Source of the DNA: Meandrina meandrites
Taxonomy: Eukaryota; Cnidaria; Anthozoa; Scleractinia; Meandrinidae
Direction: 5' to 3'
Length of the DNA stretch: 64,000 nt
Assembly: GCA_963693305.1 (NCBI GenBank)
Contig: OY855903.1
Location: 54,370,150-54,434,149 of the forward strand
The notes under the pieces were generated by a model. The model had not been told where the DNA came from. It did no database searches and saw only the letters and a list, made by a program, of their open reading frames with translations. Position numbers and translations under genes: made by a program. Shown here piece after piece: positions 26,101 through 36,821 of this stretch (its first letter is position 1; each line of letters starts with the position of its first letter).

Positions 26101-29100
26101 GGAATCACAGTAAGTAACAATAAAAAAAAAAGAAAAGTGAAGTTTCACCTTGACTTTTTTTGAGTGGAAATATTCGCCAATAAATGTCGGAGAATATCTA
26201 TTACCCGCGCAAATTCTCAATTTGATTTAAAAAGAAAACGAACGATTGATGGCTGATAGCTCATGTAAATAAACTTATTTAAAATATTATTTCCCAACAA
26301 ACAGAAAACGTTGAAAAAATCTTCTGTGGTAGTCAAATAGCTATAGAGCACAAAAAAGTAATCATATTGTGGCTAAGATCTGTTTGTTTTATTTCTAACA
26401 GGGTCCTGTTCGGTTTGACGAAAATAGGGAACGTGTGGGAACAGTCCTTATCAAACAAAATAAAGAGGGTAGGATTAAAGTTTTCCTCTAAAGCGCCTGT
26501 TTAACGCATTAAATTAATGGTTTAGTGTACGGGCTGTCTTGAAAGGCAAGGCAGGTTGAGATTTAAGAAGACATTATCATGAAACTAAGGTAACAAGACC
26601 ATATGGTGTTATGACTCGCTCTGTCACTACTTCGCTCCTAATAAAAGGTCTATAGTAAGATTCTATTTTTTTCTAAGTCAAAACACGATAACACTATTGA
26701 TCATTAATTGAAGGCTAATTGGTATTTATGTTGCAGGAAATGACACCAGAATTGGTCAGCACTTCACCTTCTCGGACGAGCTTCACATATTCGACTCTCA
26801 GCGAGACAGCATATGGCAAGGTAATGAATTTTTAAATATTTTTAATTATTCCAAAGAGAACAAAATTCGAATGTCTTCTCTTCTTGCTGCAAAACCTTTT
26901 ACGTTTGACCACATCTATCGAGATACATTCGCAAACCACTGTGTAAAACATTATCTAAAATATTATGTTTTCTTTCTTAGACAATAAACCGCCCAGGGAT
27001 CACACAGTCCGAAATCTGGAATTCATGATGATCCCATTGCCACTTATAATAATCATGTGGCTTATGGCAACTCTCGGAATCATCTGTTCATCGAGTTTTC
27101 TTTATTTTAACATCAGCAATGGTAAAAATAGGTAAGAATGGTACGGTTACGTAATCCAACCAAAGTGTATGAGTGCAAAACAAAGGATTGTACACAGTCG
27201 TGGACCTTCCAGCAATAATTTTGGAATTTCTGTTTGCTCCTTTCAAGTTTGCCGAGTTTCATGTCAATATCCCCTCTATGACCACGAGATCTAAACGACT
27301 TTATCGGCTATTCCCACAAATGTTCTTTCTAAGCTGCTATCCCGCTTATAAGGATGAAAAGCCAGGCTAATTCTGATGCAACAGGAATTCTTACCTCGTA
27401 AAATGAAGCTTCTTCCTTTTTCTTTCAGAATTATTAAGATGTCATCGCCAAAGCTCAATAACATAATTATTCTTGGATGCATACTTTGTTACGCATCAGT
27501 CGTTTTGCTTGGATTGGATGCGAGGTTCCTCACCTTAAAAGAATACGGAAACAACTGTAATGTAAGATGGCCCTCTGTCATTGGTTATAGAGCAGTTTAA
27601 TAATTTAGTGATCCAATCAGAACTTGTAACAAAACATGCAAACGGTGTGGTGCAATCCAAACGCCAAAACGAAGTCACTGTCAGAAGTCTTGTTTTTCTC
27701 CTGATAAGCAGAAAAAGGCACAGCATGTTTGCTGCAAGTCGGTTAGAGCATAATACAAGACAACCTCGGAAACCCAGGGCTTCAAAGGGGACGGGAAGGG
27801 AAGTGAGAGACTGGTTTTTCTCCCGCTCCCAGTCTATCCCTTCCGTTCCCGTCCCCTTTGAAGCCCTGGGTTTCCGAGAATGAACACAAGACCTATTTTA
27901 GCCGATCGGAGGGTAGTTCAAATCAGAAGAGAACAGTTTTCACTGGAATGCCGAGAGTAGTTCGTTGTTTGCTTTGTTTTGTATTGCCACTTTCTCAACC
28001 AATCATAAATAAAACCTCGACAAACCACAACGCCGGCTGTATTCGACTTTTAATTTATTAATTCACTAGATTTTCTGTGCCTTTTGTGATTGGCCAGAGG
28101 GATTACGTTGGTGTTGGCTTGACGACACTTATTTGAAGGACGCTCAAACAAGAGCCGAAAAAGTAGTAATTACACTCCGCATGCAAAGAAATGATGACAT
28201 ATTGTTCCACTAAATGTACTCATTTGTTGCCTTTAATGAAGGACTTTTACCTAAAAAGGTTTCCCTTGTTTATTATCAACAGGCTAGAACTGCAGTTCTT
28301 GCTATTGGATTTTCTTTATCATTTGGTGCAATGTTTAGCAAGACTTGGCGAGTTCACAAGATATTCACAGCTGCCAAGACTCTCAAAAAAATGGTTAGGT
28401 GTAACAAAATAAATAATTTGTATGTTATGCATAAAACTCAAGACTCAGTAAGAAGTAGAATCAATAGCACTGAGCAACATTTTATTTAATATTAAGAACC
28501 CTCTTCGACCAAGATTTCAGACCTTTAACTGTTTAATTCTCTCGGACGCTTCTCATCGTTTGGTTAGACACCTTTTATTTTACTTAAATTTACTTAAATT
28601 TCCACGTATTGGCGTTTTATTCTTGACGTGTGAAGATAAAACAACAAGCGAATAGAATTTTTAAAATGCAGGTGGACAATGGATGATTACTGCATGGAGG
28701 TAAGAGGTGTTTGTAGCACGAACATACGTGCTTTGCTGTTCAGCGGTGTGTCCGCACTTTGAATCAGCTTCAAATGCAGTTTTATTAATTATTTTGTTTA
28801 TTTTATTAGTGATGATTTCTCTAATTTCTAATATACAATATATGAAATAAACAGTTCCATTTTTTGCCCTCATTGATATGTTTTTCGTTTCTTTAACCTT
28901 AGGCCATCAAGGATCTTCACTTGCTTGTCATTGTGGCAGGCTTGCTAGCAATTGATGTGCTGTTCCTGTCATGCTGGATTGCTATTGATCCGCTCCAAGC
29001 TGAAATACTGACATTTAAAGAAATGGTAAGAAACTTGTTGACTTCTCTGATTAATAAAACATCTACATGATCACATTTATTGATTGGGAAGGCGATCGTA

Positions 29101-32100
29101 ATCGAATGCGACAAGCTGCTCTTGCAGGCGAAGCCACGTTTTATATCTCATTAACTAAGTATGCAAATGTTTATTTTATCTCTTTTGAAGTTTTGTAGAA
29201 GTTTCCTGTTTTGAGCCAATACGAAGGTTCGAAAAACATAAAAACGAAGGCAAAATTGTTCTTGAAGTATTTTGTCAATATAAAAGGGTTAAATTTACGG
29301 TACTGAAGGAATTAATGTCATGCTGTATTGATATGTATATGTCTTCATTTGTCTACAGATCCGAAAGGAAGAAGACATAATCATAATCCCAGCGTTGTAC
29401 CAGTGCACTTGTCAATACAAGACGTATTTCCTGGGAGGCATATTCGCGTATAAAGGCATCCTTCTGTTATTTGGTCTTTTCTTGGCCTGGGAGACGCGCA
29501 ATGTTACCATTCCCGCTCTGAACGACTCCAGGTACATCGGGATGTCGGTTTATAACGTGGTTGTGCTGTCCATCATTGGTGCTATTGTGGCTATAGCTCT
29601 GGACGGATCCATGTATTATGAAGCTCCTTATGCCATTTCATCGCTGTGTCTGATCGTGTGCACCACTGCGACGCTGTTATTGGTGTTTGTACCAAAGGTA
29701 TTTGTTAAGACCCCAGGTAGAGTAACTTGTGACAGGAAGGTGCGAATGAGGCCAAATAGTTTGGTCCTAGCCAAAAAAGTCCAAAGGTCCAGAACGTGAG
29801 CCATGAAGTCCTTTTTTATTTGCGTAAAACAATGAGACAGACAGTTTTTTGCATCCACCTTTCTTCATTCATTGTGCATCCGTCACAAATTTATGAATAC
29901 TGCAGACCTTCCCCGAAAGTGGCGAGCAGTTGAATACACTTTTATTTCGGAAAAACAAACGGTACTTTTAAGAACTCTGGCTTACGCTTTTTGTCGGCAC
30001 ACCAAATAGTCCCTATCAAACCCTTCACTCAAAAATTATCACCATAAAGAAAACTGCAAGAAAGTTTTTGGATGGCAAATTTCAAACCCGAAAAAGGCTT
30101 TCGCTTTTTAATGCCAATATAAAACCTGAGTGCCATCCGATGTGAATTAAAAATAATCGCATAAGATTATAGTACGTTTTGATGCATGAGAGGTCCGATG
30201 ATTTGACGATTAATGTATCTCCATCTTGATCCAGAAGTGGAGATTTATCCGCCTAGGCGAATTTGAAAAGCTCTCGGTTCGGGGGTAAAGCCAGGCAATT
30301 TCGTCACGTTGTCTTCTCGGAATATTTTCAAGGATAAGCAAAACACGCGGTTGCTCAGGCGAAGGGTTAATACTCTCGATGCTCGAAATGCAAGCTTCAC
30401 TGGTACTCTGCAAAATAACATTGAAAAACTCTCGTTTCGAGAGTCAGGCATTTGTTGAGGTGAAGCCAGGCAATGTCGTCATGATGTGTCCTTGGGCTAC
30501 TATCAAGGATAAGCAAAACATCAACTCGATGTTCGAAATGCCAGCATTCCAGAATCGCCAGGCCGCTTGATTTAGCTTATGGGTTTGAAGCTGATTTGTA
30601 CAAGGGACGTCCCTTTCAAAACCACAGCAATCTGTAGAAAGAAGTAATATATTGATTTTGGAAAGAGAGTATTACAAATGTTAGAATTTACTTTCAGATT
30701 TACCAGTTTCTCATGAAGGACGAAACACTTACTACCCAAGCCTCGAGTATGCATGTAGGCCAGACTAGAACACGGGCCCACAGTAATAGCCTGACCTGTG
30801 GAAGCCCTGTTCTAAAAGAGCGACACACTTCATTCACCTGCAAAGCAACACAAACAGACTGCGATGTTCCTGGAAGTGCAGGTAAGAGGAAGCGTGCTAA
30901 TTTTATCTTTACTTGTATTTTATTGATTCAATACCTCAATTCTTACTATCTTTGGGTTGTGTTCATTTCTTTGGCTCTTGTTCTGACCTCAGGGACTAGA
31001 AGCGTGGATGCCTTCCTTGCAGCTGTCTATTTCTCGTGATAAAGTTCTGTACAATATAAATTTAATTGGCTTGTTGAGCTTGCCTTTACGCAACAGGAGG
31101 TCTTTAGCAATAAATAACAAAGTTAAAGAAATGCTTTAGACAATATTTTTAGTATTTTACTCCTGCTGCTACTTTTAGGCCCCAGTACTCTCCTCATTCC
31201 ACTATTAGAAAGCCAAGCTAAATACGACGGACAAGACTTAAATCTTGTAAGTAACTCATACTCACACCAACTCCTTCTTTTATGCGCTCATAAGCTTGTT
31301 TCCGGGCGATTAGCACAAGAACGCCTGAAAATGGCCTCCTGGAATCTCACTATCACACACCACACAGACTGGAACCTGTCGCCAGTCAAATATATCTCTT
31401 GCTTTTTTGTCTTCCCTATTCATTACTTATTCGTTACTTAATGTTGTCCGTCGAGTCCTTTTCTTTTGTACTATGATGTTTTTCTCAGGCCCTACTTAGA
31501 GATGGGTCACATTCACCTCTCTTGTCTACCTTCCAGCTCATCGAAAAGAAAACAAAGTGGCTGCAGCAGAATGTCACTTTGTTCCTGGCTCACTGAATAT
31601 TGCACGTCCTAATTATACCCCGTCTTCAGCTAAGTCTTCTTCTGCATGGCCATCCTTCTTTGATTACCCTGAGCTTTTTCTCAAATTTCTTAATGTACCT
31701 CAGTGCACATTGCTAGTCTTTTGGTCTATCTTGACTTCTAGTGTTTGGAAAGGTTGTAGTTGTTCTTTGACAACAAGTAAGGTGGCAGCTTTCGTAAAGC
31801 TTGTCGTTTTGCTTACCACTGTTCAGAGTAAGTAAACATGTGAAACTCAACGGCTCTGTTAGTTACCATGATTCAGACCGATCTATTTTTCATTCGTGGG
31901 ACCGGTGTGGAAATGGCGGAGGTGTAGAAGGAAAATAATTAAACCTGTGTGGTTTATGTAACGGATCCATAATGTTTATTTTTCGATTGGGCATCGTGAC
32001 CTACTACTGAGTTTACAATCTGCAATCTTGGATCCGCTATCAAAATTGAAAATTGGAAATAACAAGGGATGATAAAACTGCGAAATTGCAGTATATACGG

Positions 32101-32687
32101 GATCTTCACATCTTATTAAATCCAAACATTAAAACGGGAAGGGTGCATAGACTGCCGGTTAAATTAGTTTTAAGTTACCACCCCACTTGACTTGAACTGA
32201 ATTGCGTTACACTTGCACAGAAATGAGCCACACTTACCTTCTCTGTCTTCCATGTAAATTGACTTTTTTCACCTTGTTGATGACTTATTTTAAGACAAAT
32301 ACGTTTGGTTTGTTGATTTTAAAGTATAGTTTTTGGTCATTTCTAACCTTGTAACTAGTCAAAGCCCGGCCCTATACCCACCTAGGGTTATGGTTATAAT
32401 GAATGAACTAGTCAAAGCATGACAAAATATCAAGTATAAACAAATACAGCCAAAACTATCGCTGCCTTTCCCGCTAGCTGTCAGTGCCCTCTATTTAACT
32501 ATCTCATTTTGCTTTTCAAGTAAATGGAGTCATGTTCAAGTACAGGGGCTCCTCCTCAGACGACATACCTTACGAGATACGCATGGACGACATCGAGCTG
32601 AATGAAACTATGGTGGTGGCGTTTAGTCCTCAGACCTGTGAGGCTGTCATCAAAAATTGCTACTCAGGAGCTCCAAGCAGCACTTAG
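16720..32687 (+). CDS. GABA-B-type class C GPCR (multi-exon)
   Basis: Joined exons give a receptor of the metabotropic GABA-B family, a plasma-membrane protein that couples extracellular ligand to heterotrimeric G proteins. Exons: 16720-17166, 20231-20368, 20764-20937, 22577-22684, 22962-23027, 24995-25180, 25891-26109, 26402-26468, 26737-26820, 26981-27131, 27429-27561, 28283-28393, 28903-29025, 29359-29697, 30698-30881, 31179-31246 (866 codons, all phases agree) and a likely last exon 32521-32687. Residues 1-25 form a signal peptide, about 26-105 a Cys-rich, glycosylation-rich segment, 107-490 the Venus-flytrap domain and about 500-782 seven helices. Family hallmarks include VAEAAPLW, KHYGWKRVAIL, AFDAAWAIALTLN, GFSLSFGAMFSKTWRVHKIF and the ECL1/ECL2 cysteines. 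There is no sushi domain. The start chosen is the ATG two bases after an acceptor (ctttcag) that begins the signal peptide; an upstream in-frame ATG at 16645 lies in the intron. Which GABA-B subunit it matches cannot be decided by eye. Confidence 0.93.
17167..20230 (+). other. Receptor intron 1
   Basis: A 3.1 kb intron. No nested gene was recognised, and short open frames inside it carry no known motif. Confidence 0.7.
20231..20368 (+). CDS. Receptor exon 2
   Basis: 46 codons, phase 0 at both ends, residues 150-195. It contains LLGPQST and VAEAAPLW, matching the lobe-1 ligand-pocket region of GABA-B receptors. Confidence 0.92.
20764..20937 (+). CDS. Receptor exon 3
   Basis: 58 codons, residues 196-253. 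SYASGSP replaces the vertebrate GABA-B1 SYGSSSP ligand-contact loop, followed by FIKHYGWKRVAIL. The donor is gtacag. Confidence 0.92.
21203..21374. mobile_element. 172-bp palindromic element in receptor intron 3
   Basis: Two arms of about 80 bases (from CCATTTGGC and AAAATATGCACAGATAT inward to GACATTATCTG) are near-exact reverse complements, and the centre (AACAGTTTTCC ... GGAAAACTGT) continues the pairing almost to the midpoint. It would extrude as one long hairpin. The same architecture with unrelated sequence occurs at 27765-27878, 36421-36585, 45403-45520 and 61650-61773. It is probably a non-autonomous DNA element. Confidence 0.8.
21570..21619. repeat. Hairpin in receptor intron 3
   Basis: AAAACTGGAGAATATCA is answered by TGATATTCTCCAGTTTT across a 16-base spacer containing a partial repeat of the arm. 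Its function is unknown. Confidence 0.75.
21768..22358. repeat. ACTTGCG-rich repeat with a nested small inverted-repeat element
   Basis: The segment is edged by GGCCA-type ends (21780s and 22345s) and carries many ACTTGCG or CGCAAGT units on both flanks. Between them, about 21956-22286, lies a second element with ends TTAAGGAGGCTCAC and CAGAGCCACC, related to the short element at 63122-63199. One small element has apparently inserted into another. Confidence 0.5.
22577..22684 (+). CDS. Receptor exon 4
   Basis: 36 codons, residues 254-289, of Venus-flytrap lobe 2 (TVDKLKNELERNNISIIAVE...). The acceptor follows a pyrimidine-rich tract and the donor is gtaatt. Confidence 0.9.
22962..23027 (+). 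CDS. Receptor exon 5
   Basis: 22 codons, residues 290-311. SLDARIIIGEF...YVFCE aligns with the DARIIVGLFYE...VFCE strand of GABA-B receptors. Confidence 0.92.
23828..24821. mobile_element. About 990-bp inverted-repeat element flanked by TA
   Basis: GGGACCTTAAGATAC at 23830 is mirrored by GTATCTTAAGGTCCC ending at 24819, each flanked by TA. This is the arrangement expected of a Tc1/mariner-type insertion. No transposase frame is evident, so it would be non-autonomous. It lies in receptor intron 5. Confidence 0.75.
24995..25180 (+). CDS. Receptor exon 6
   Basis: 62 codons, residues 312-373. YGSHYAWIIFGEF corresponds to the GABA-B 'KKYVWFLIGWY' strand, and KCKSDELRQAADRYIST to 'NCTVDEMTEAVEGHITT'. 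Confidence 0.92.
25891..26109 (+). CDS. Receptor exon 7
   Basis: 73 codons, residues 374-446. It contains AYAFDAAWAIALTLN, the conserved lobe-2 helix, and NFQGIT, which leads into GPVRFD. Confidence 0.93.
26402..26468 (+). CDS. Receptor exon 8
   Basis: 67 nt, phase 0 to 1. GPVRFDENRERVGTVLI matches the 'G.V.FD..G.R' strand near the end of the flytrap. Confidence 0.9.
26737..26820 (+). CDS. Receptor exon 9
   Basis: 84 nt, phase 1 to 1. The end of the flytrap (HIFDSQRDSIWQG), corresponding to the 'YDSTKDDLSW' region of GABA-B receptors. Confidence 0.88.
26981..27131 (+). CDS. Receptor exon 10: TM1
   Basis: 151 nt, phase 1 to 2. Linker plus first helix (MMIPLPLIIIMWLMATLGII), then the SFLYFNI motif shared with the SFNIYN end of GABA-B TM1. 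Unlike mGluRs, there is no Cys-rich linker domain before TM1. Confidence 0.92.
27429..27561 (+). CDS. Receptor exon 11: TM2
   Basis: 133 nt, phase 2 to 0. SSPKLNNIIILGCILCYAS matches 'SQPNLNNLTAVGCSLALAA', followed by GLD and the extracellular-loop-1 cysteine (NNCN). Confidence 0.93.
27765..27878. mobile_element. 114-bp palindromic element in receptor intron 11
   Basis: Arms of about 50 bases (CTCGGAAACCCAGGGCTTCA outward, then AAAGGGGACGGGAAGGGA) are reverse complements with a short central loop. The structure matches the other palindromic elements in the window but the sequence does not. Confidence 0.8.
28283..28393 (+). CDS. Receptor exon 12: TM3
   Basis: 37 codons, residues 592-628. GFSLSFGAMFSKTWRVHKIF is near the family consensus [20 protein letters not shown], including the lysine and arginine/tryptophan positions at the cytoplasmic end. 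The donor gttagg is weak. Confidence 0.93.
28903..29025 (+). CDS. Receptor exon 13: TM4
   Basis: 41 codons, residues 629-669. It contains LLAIDVLFLSCWIAIDPLQ, like 'LVGMDVLTLAIWQIVDPLH'. Confidence 0.93.
29359..29697 (+). CDS. Receptor exon 14: TM5-TM7
   Basis: 113 codons, residues 670-782. It holds extracellular loop 2 with QCTCQY, the YKGILLLFGLFLAWETRNV helix, a helix around IGMSVYNVVVLSI, and the last helix ending in LVFVPK, the canonical GABA-B TM7 terminus. Confidence 0.94.
30240..30550. repeat. Diverged tandem duplication in receptor intron 14
   Basis: Two successive units share TGAAAA...CTCTCG, AGCCAGGCAAT, CAAGGATAAGCAAAACA and CGAAATGC, with a period of about 150 bases. It is non-coding. 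Confidence 0.6.
30698..30881 (+). CDS. Receptor exon 15: cytoplasmic tail
   Basis: 184 nt, phase 0 to 1. It follows directly on from VFVPK with IYQFLMKDETL, then Ser/Thr/Cys-rich sequence. No clear leucine heptads like those of the mammalian coiled coil are visible. Confidence 0.8.
31179..31246 (+). CDS. Receptor exon 16: cytoplasmic tail
   Basis: 68 nt, phase 1 to 0, with a good acceptor (acttttag) and donor (gtaagt). The tail is not conserved, so splice signals and frame are the only support. Confidence 0.6.
32521..32687 (+). CDS. Likely receptor last exon
   Basis: After acceptor ttttcaag an open frame runs to TAG at 32685 with an acidic composition (SSSDDIPYEIRMDDIELNET). It needs one nucleotide from the previous exon, whereas exon 16 ends in phase 0. 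A small exon may be missed in 31247-32520, or exon 16 may be alternative. Confidence 0.5.
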
Positions 32688-32868
32688 AAATAACAGAATG
32701 CTAGAGCTTGCTACATCCTCATATATTACACAAGTCCCCCTAGCCCCTCGATCCACTTTTCGTAGGGACTTCCGTCACCGAAAGTCAAGTCCAAACGTGG
32801 AAAAGAGAAGTGGTGTAACTCTATTACTGCTCTATTATTCGCAAAAAAGTCATAATGAAAATTCAGGA

Positions 32869-32874
32869 AATAAA
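32869..32874 (+). promoter_or_regulatory. Candidate polyadenylation signal (receptor)
   Basis: AATAAA lies 182 bases after the proposed stop codon. Confidence 0.45.
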
Positions 32875-35566
32875 TACAGTTTTTGACAACATGAATCCTA
32901 ATATAACAGGAAAGAATCGCATCCATCCTGCAATCGTCAGAACCAAGTAAGAATCTTAATTTGTCGGAATTGGCCTATTACCCAAGAAGTGCTCAAGCGC
33001 TGCAAAGAAGTTCACGATTGATAAATATTGCAAAATAAAAATATTTCAGTAATTGTTGACATCATACTAACTGGTTCTATCTTTTGGTGGGTACTTATAG
33101 TCCATACGACTCTCATTGCTCTGATTTTAAAGGTTCATTGCGCAGTTTTTATCAAACGCTACATGCTTATAATGTTATTCAAGTGTCACATGAGGAAAAT
33201 GTCCTACAAATTACAAGTAATTCTTCTGTATAATATTTTCTGAGTAATTTAGATAATGTCCTCTTTTGGACTTGATACACAGGTTTCTACCGGAAGCCAT
33301 ACTCAATCTCTTGACCGTAAAAATTAGAAAACAGCCAATGTGTTGATTTTGCTAATTTAAATAGCTTTTAAATTTGCCAGAAAAAAAGCACAACCGTCTT
33401 ACATGTAATTTATTTTTATTACGTTTCGAATTTTTAAGCGAATATCAGGTCTAGATTTCTAGAACGTCTGTCTGCTTTCCATGTGAACGCTAGCCAACGG
33501 TCGCTGGCAATCGCCCTGCCCCAAAACATATGTCCGTTTTACTCGTAAAAAGGATGAGTCAGGGATTTGATGCTTGTACGATACATTGATGGAGTCAGGC
33601 CACGATATATACGATATGATTTTGCTGTCAAATCCTGGGCAAAGTCAAAATTATAGTATACTAAGCTGTAAAAAAAACTAACTAGGTAAAAGTAAACCGA
33701 GAACGAAAAAGAATGGCAACGAATTAGAAAACCTGAGATGGATACATTTCGTGGTTTTTTTTACGATGCGCCATAGAGCGTTTGCCAGTTATAACATAGA
33801 AGGCGGCTTTAGACAAACCTTGCCAATGTGTTTGATAACTGTTTTCGTAGACCACTTTACTCGTGTAGAACATATATAAAAATTATATGCTAAGTGGTAA
33901 AAAGCAATTAAAAAATGTTTCATCCAGTTTGGTGGTTTTTGTTGTTTTTGCTTTTGCCAATGTATGTAAACTCAGGAACCCGAAAAAATTGATCGCATGT
34001 TTCACTGTTGGGTACGTTGCGAGAGGAGAGACCTGGGAGAAAAAGAAAGGAAGGACAACCAGAAGGAACAGATTCGTCTTCTGTCATCTTCTATAGGACA
34101 ATTCTATTACCCCGAATCTTACCATTTCTCATTAGAGACACCTGAGGACGAGTTATGGCAAGGGCATCCGAGAGACATCTGCAAATTCCAAGCTTTATCA
34201 GGTAGATAACATTTGACAGGAGGCTGCAACGTATTTCACTTAGTAACCACAAATTCCTGAGCCAAACTTTAGTCAAGACATCAAGACAAACTTGAAAGAA
34301 ATATACAATGAATAATTCTGTAAAGCGGTAGGGACAACCCTGTGGTATATTGTCAAATGTCTTTGCGTCCTACAGCAAGATGTGGCCTCTAACGGTCTGT
34401 GGTTGTCCTACCATTTTCTACTCAGCCTAAGTTCTTTCGGCCGTAAATAGAGCAAGCTGGGCACCTTAAATGGCTAAAGATGTCACAAAAGCGTTCCAAT
34501 TCCTATAAAAATACGCCCTCGCGCTGTTTACGTTTTGTTGTTTTGCAGGTAAATGTTTGGCTACTTGTCTAGTTTACTCTGTCTTAAAAACAATTTAGCT
34601 TGCACAAATAATCCCATTTTGTTTTCCACTGTTTCTCTTAATAGAACAACGTGAAATTGTTATTTGAATTGCTCACGGTCGAACTCCTAGATCTTTTTAA
34701 AACTTTTTTACTGAAACGAGTAAACTTTAAAATATTCAAAACTACATCAATAGGTCTGAAAGGCAAAAAGCGTGTGCACCTTCCAATGTAAAATTAAGCG
34801 TATATAAATTTTCTGATATCAGAAACTTTACTGTACTTCAGGTATGCACCAAAATCTTTAGACACAGTCTGTCCACGCAAATTTGCAGCCAGAAATGGGC
34901 TTCCAATTTATAACTCTTCCCCAAAAATAAGCCCATCTAAAAGTAACGTTGACCAAATACAAGCACTGAGCTCTTATTTTCCGAATTTCACGGTATACAT
35001 ACAATGTACAATTTTGTGACCAAAAACGAGTATCTTCAGGTAACTTTCTGAGAATTTGTTGCGCTTGATATGCAGATTAAAGGGCGTTAACCACCACATC
35101 CCTGACTTCATGTCCAACAATCGAAACGTCCACCTTCCAAATAAAAGAATTTCAGTAAGAAGAGTACACTATACTATATAGGTAATTTTGAAATTACAAA
35201 GCGGTTGTATAATTCTGTACATGCTCTAAAAACGAAACCTGCACATAAAAAATGAGCTCTAGGTTCTGGGTAGTAATACCATAAGAATTAGTAAAACAAT
35301 CATTTTCATTTTGACAAATCATTGTAGTTTTGATTCGCTGAGGTTTTTTCAAACACCGTCAAGTTCCGAAAGTAAAGATCTCCAGAAAGAAGTAACGATT
35401 TTTACGCAATAACAGCAATTTTCTGACGTCGTGAAGTGTAGTTTTTCTTTTTAATCACTGTTTAAAAGTAATAAAGAAATGAAGCAAATGACAAATCATT
35501 AGACGAATATCCTTCTCTTTAATTATCCATGACGTTGAAATCATTTTGTGATACACTCTATCTACT
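32875..35566. other. Intergenic, no gene recognised
   Basis: AT-rich spacer. Short open frames at 33028-33243 and 33887-34209 have no known domain. Confidence 0.5.
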
Positions 35567-35796
35567 TTATCTGTTATTTATGATGGTATCTTTGATCCAC
35601 TGGAGAACGGCTGGCACTTCAACCTGTCCATCGTAGCAGCTGGGCTCAGCACAGGACAGGTAGGACGCCCCCAGCTTTGGACTCCCTCTAAATACCACCG
35701 GCCGTTTCGTTCATGCACCACGGGTCCATCCGAGTCTCCTTTGCAATGTCCATGTCCTTCCTGTGTGGTGGTGGTAATGAACTTCGAGTAAGGTAA
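35567..35796 (-). pseudogene. Trypsin-like serine protease, last-exon remnant
   Basis: On the minus strand a splice acceptor (gtttttcag) precedes an exon with GHCKGDSDGPVV, then NGRWYLEGVQSWG: the catalytic-serine region and following strand of S1 proteases (canonical CxGDSGGPLV...W...GV.SWG). After SWG the frame breaks within a G run. A one-base shift restores a second frame (SCAEPSCYDGQ, then VLQWIKDTI and stop), which matches the C-terminal helix. Gly to Asp in GDSGG plus the frameshift indicate a dead copy. No other protease exons were recognised upstream on the minus strand (36-43 kb), although duplicated DNA there hampers the search. Confidence 0.75.
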
Positions 35797-35976
35797 CTGA
35801 AAAACAGGAATAAATAGAAAAATACTAGCCTCGACGTGATTTGAGATCCTCGTAAAGCAAAACGTACATAGGAAACGTAATACTTTGTTATACATCCGCA
35901 GTTTCTCTTGCTCTAAAGACGATTCTCATTGGCTGATTCATAATCACGTGGCCTTGCATAAATTTAAATGTAACCT

Positions 35977-36011
35977 GATCGGGATACATTTTCATCAAAT
36001 GTATCCCGATC
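35977..36011. repeat. Perfect hairpin GATCGGGATACATTT
   Basis: GATCGGGATACATTT and AAATGTATCCCGATC face each other across five bases, and the right arm continues into a second direct copy of CGGGATACAT. Weaker outer complementarity involves GTGGCC at about 35950 and GGCCA at about 36040. Confidence 0.75.
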
Positions 36012-36420
36012 GGGATACATTGACCTGAATGTGATCAATGGCCAGAAAAAGCACGTGATCAAAACGTGACCAAGACCGGTGGCGTGATTGTGGCGTGATG
36101 TTTTGAAGCTCACTCTTGGCGATTCCAGGAAATTTGTCGAATAGTTCTTCGAAAGTTCGTGAAACATAGTGGAACAGTTTGTGGCTAAAACCGGCGCTTT
36201 CTACTTTTTATTCGAAAATCGAAGTCAAAAAACTTTTAGAGCAGAAGGATTTCGAAAATGCCTGGAAAGTAAGTCGGTTCTTTGCTTTCTTTTGTCCGTA
36301 GTTTACGATGTGTTTTTACATTTGCAGTATTTTATGGAAGAAATAAAGTCGTGCTCAGGCGTGCTGTTGTTAACGCAATTTTTTTTCGTTCGTTATTTTA
36401 ATTTGTTCATTCTTTGGATG

Positions 36421-36585
36421 TATAACAAAGCACTTAATGTCTGGTCCCTCGGGAAACTAGTTAGTTTTGTTTTCCCTCGATTCTCGATGTTTCCCTCGAC
36501 TTCGTCTCGGGAAACATCGAAACTCTCGAGAAAACAAAACTAACGGTTTCCCTCGGGACCAGACATTAAGTGTATAATGTTTTAT
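36421..36585. mobile_element. Palindromic element, about 150 bp
   Basis: CACTTAATGTCTGGTCCCTC from 36431 is mirrored by GAGGGACCAGACATTAAGTG-type sequence ending at 36573. GTTTTGTTTTCCCTCGA and TCGAGAAAACAAAAC pair nearer the centre. Confidence 0.8.
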
Positions 36586-36821
36586 AGATAATGTATTTGC
36601 AAACTAAATTTATACGCCGAAAAGGTGTATTCATTTATTTTGTTTTCAGTATACGGCCGTAAACTCTGTATCTAAGATGTGTAGGAGGGGGTAGGTTAAG
36701 TCTGTTTTCGGGGTCTACTGGCCCAACAGGCCAGACCCTATCCCGAATTCCGTAGCATTACGCTGGACATTAGATTCGATTTCGGAATGTGAACTATCTA
36801 CGGGAATCTACGGGCGGAAGC

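Noticed and set aside
31557..31835. 92-codon plus-strand frame in receptor intron 16
   Set aside because: No recognised domain, no usable donor or acceptor, and phases do not fix the receptor tail.
33028..33243. Hydrophobic 71-codon frame
   Set aside because: It looks membrane-like only because of AT-rich composition; there is no homologue or gene structure.
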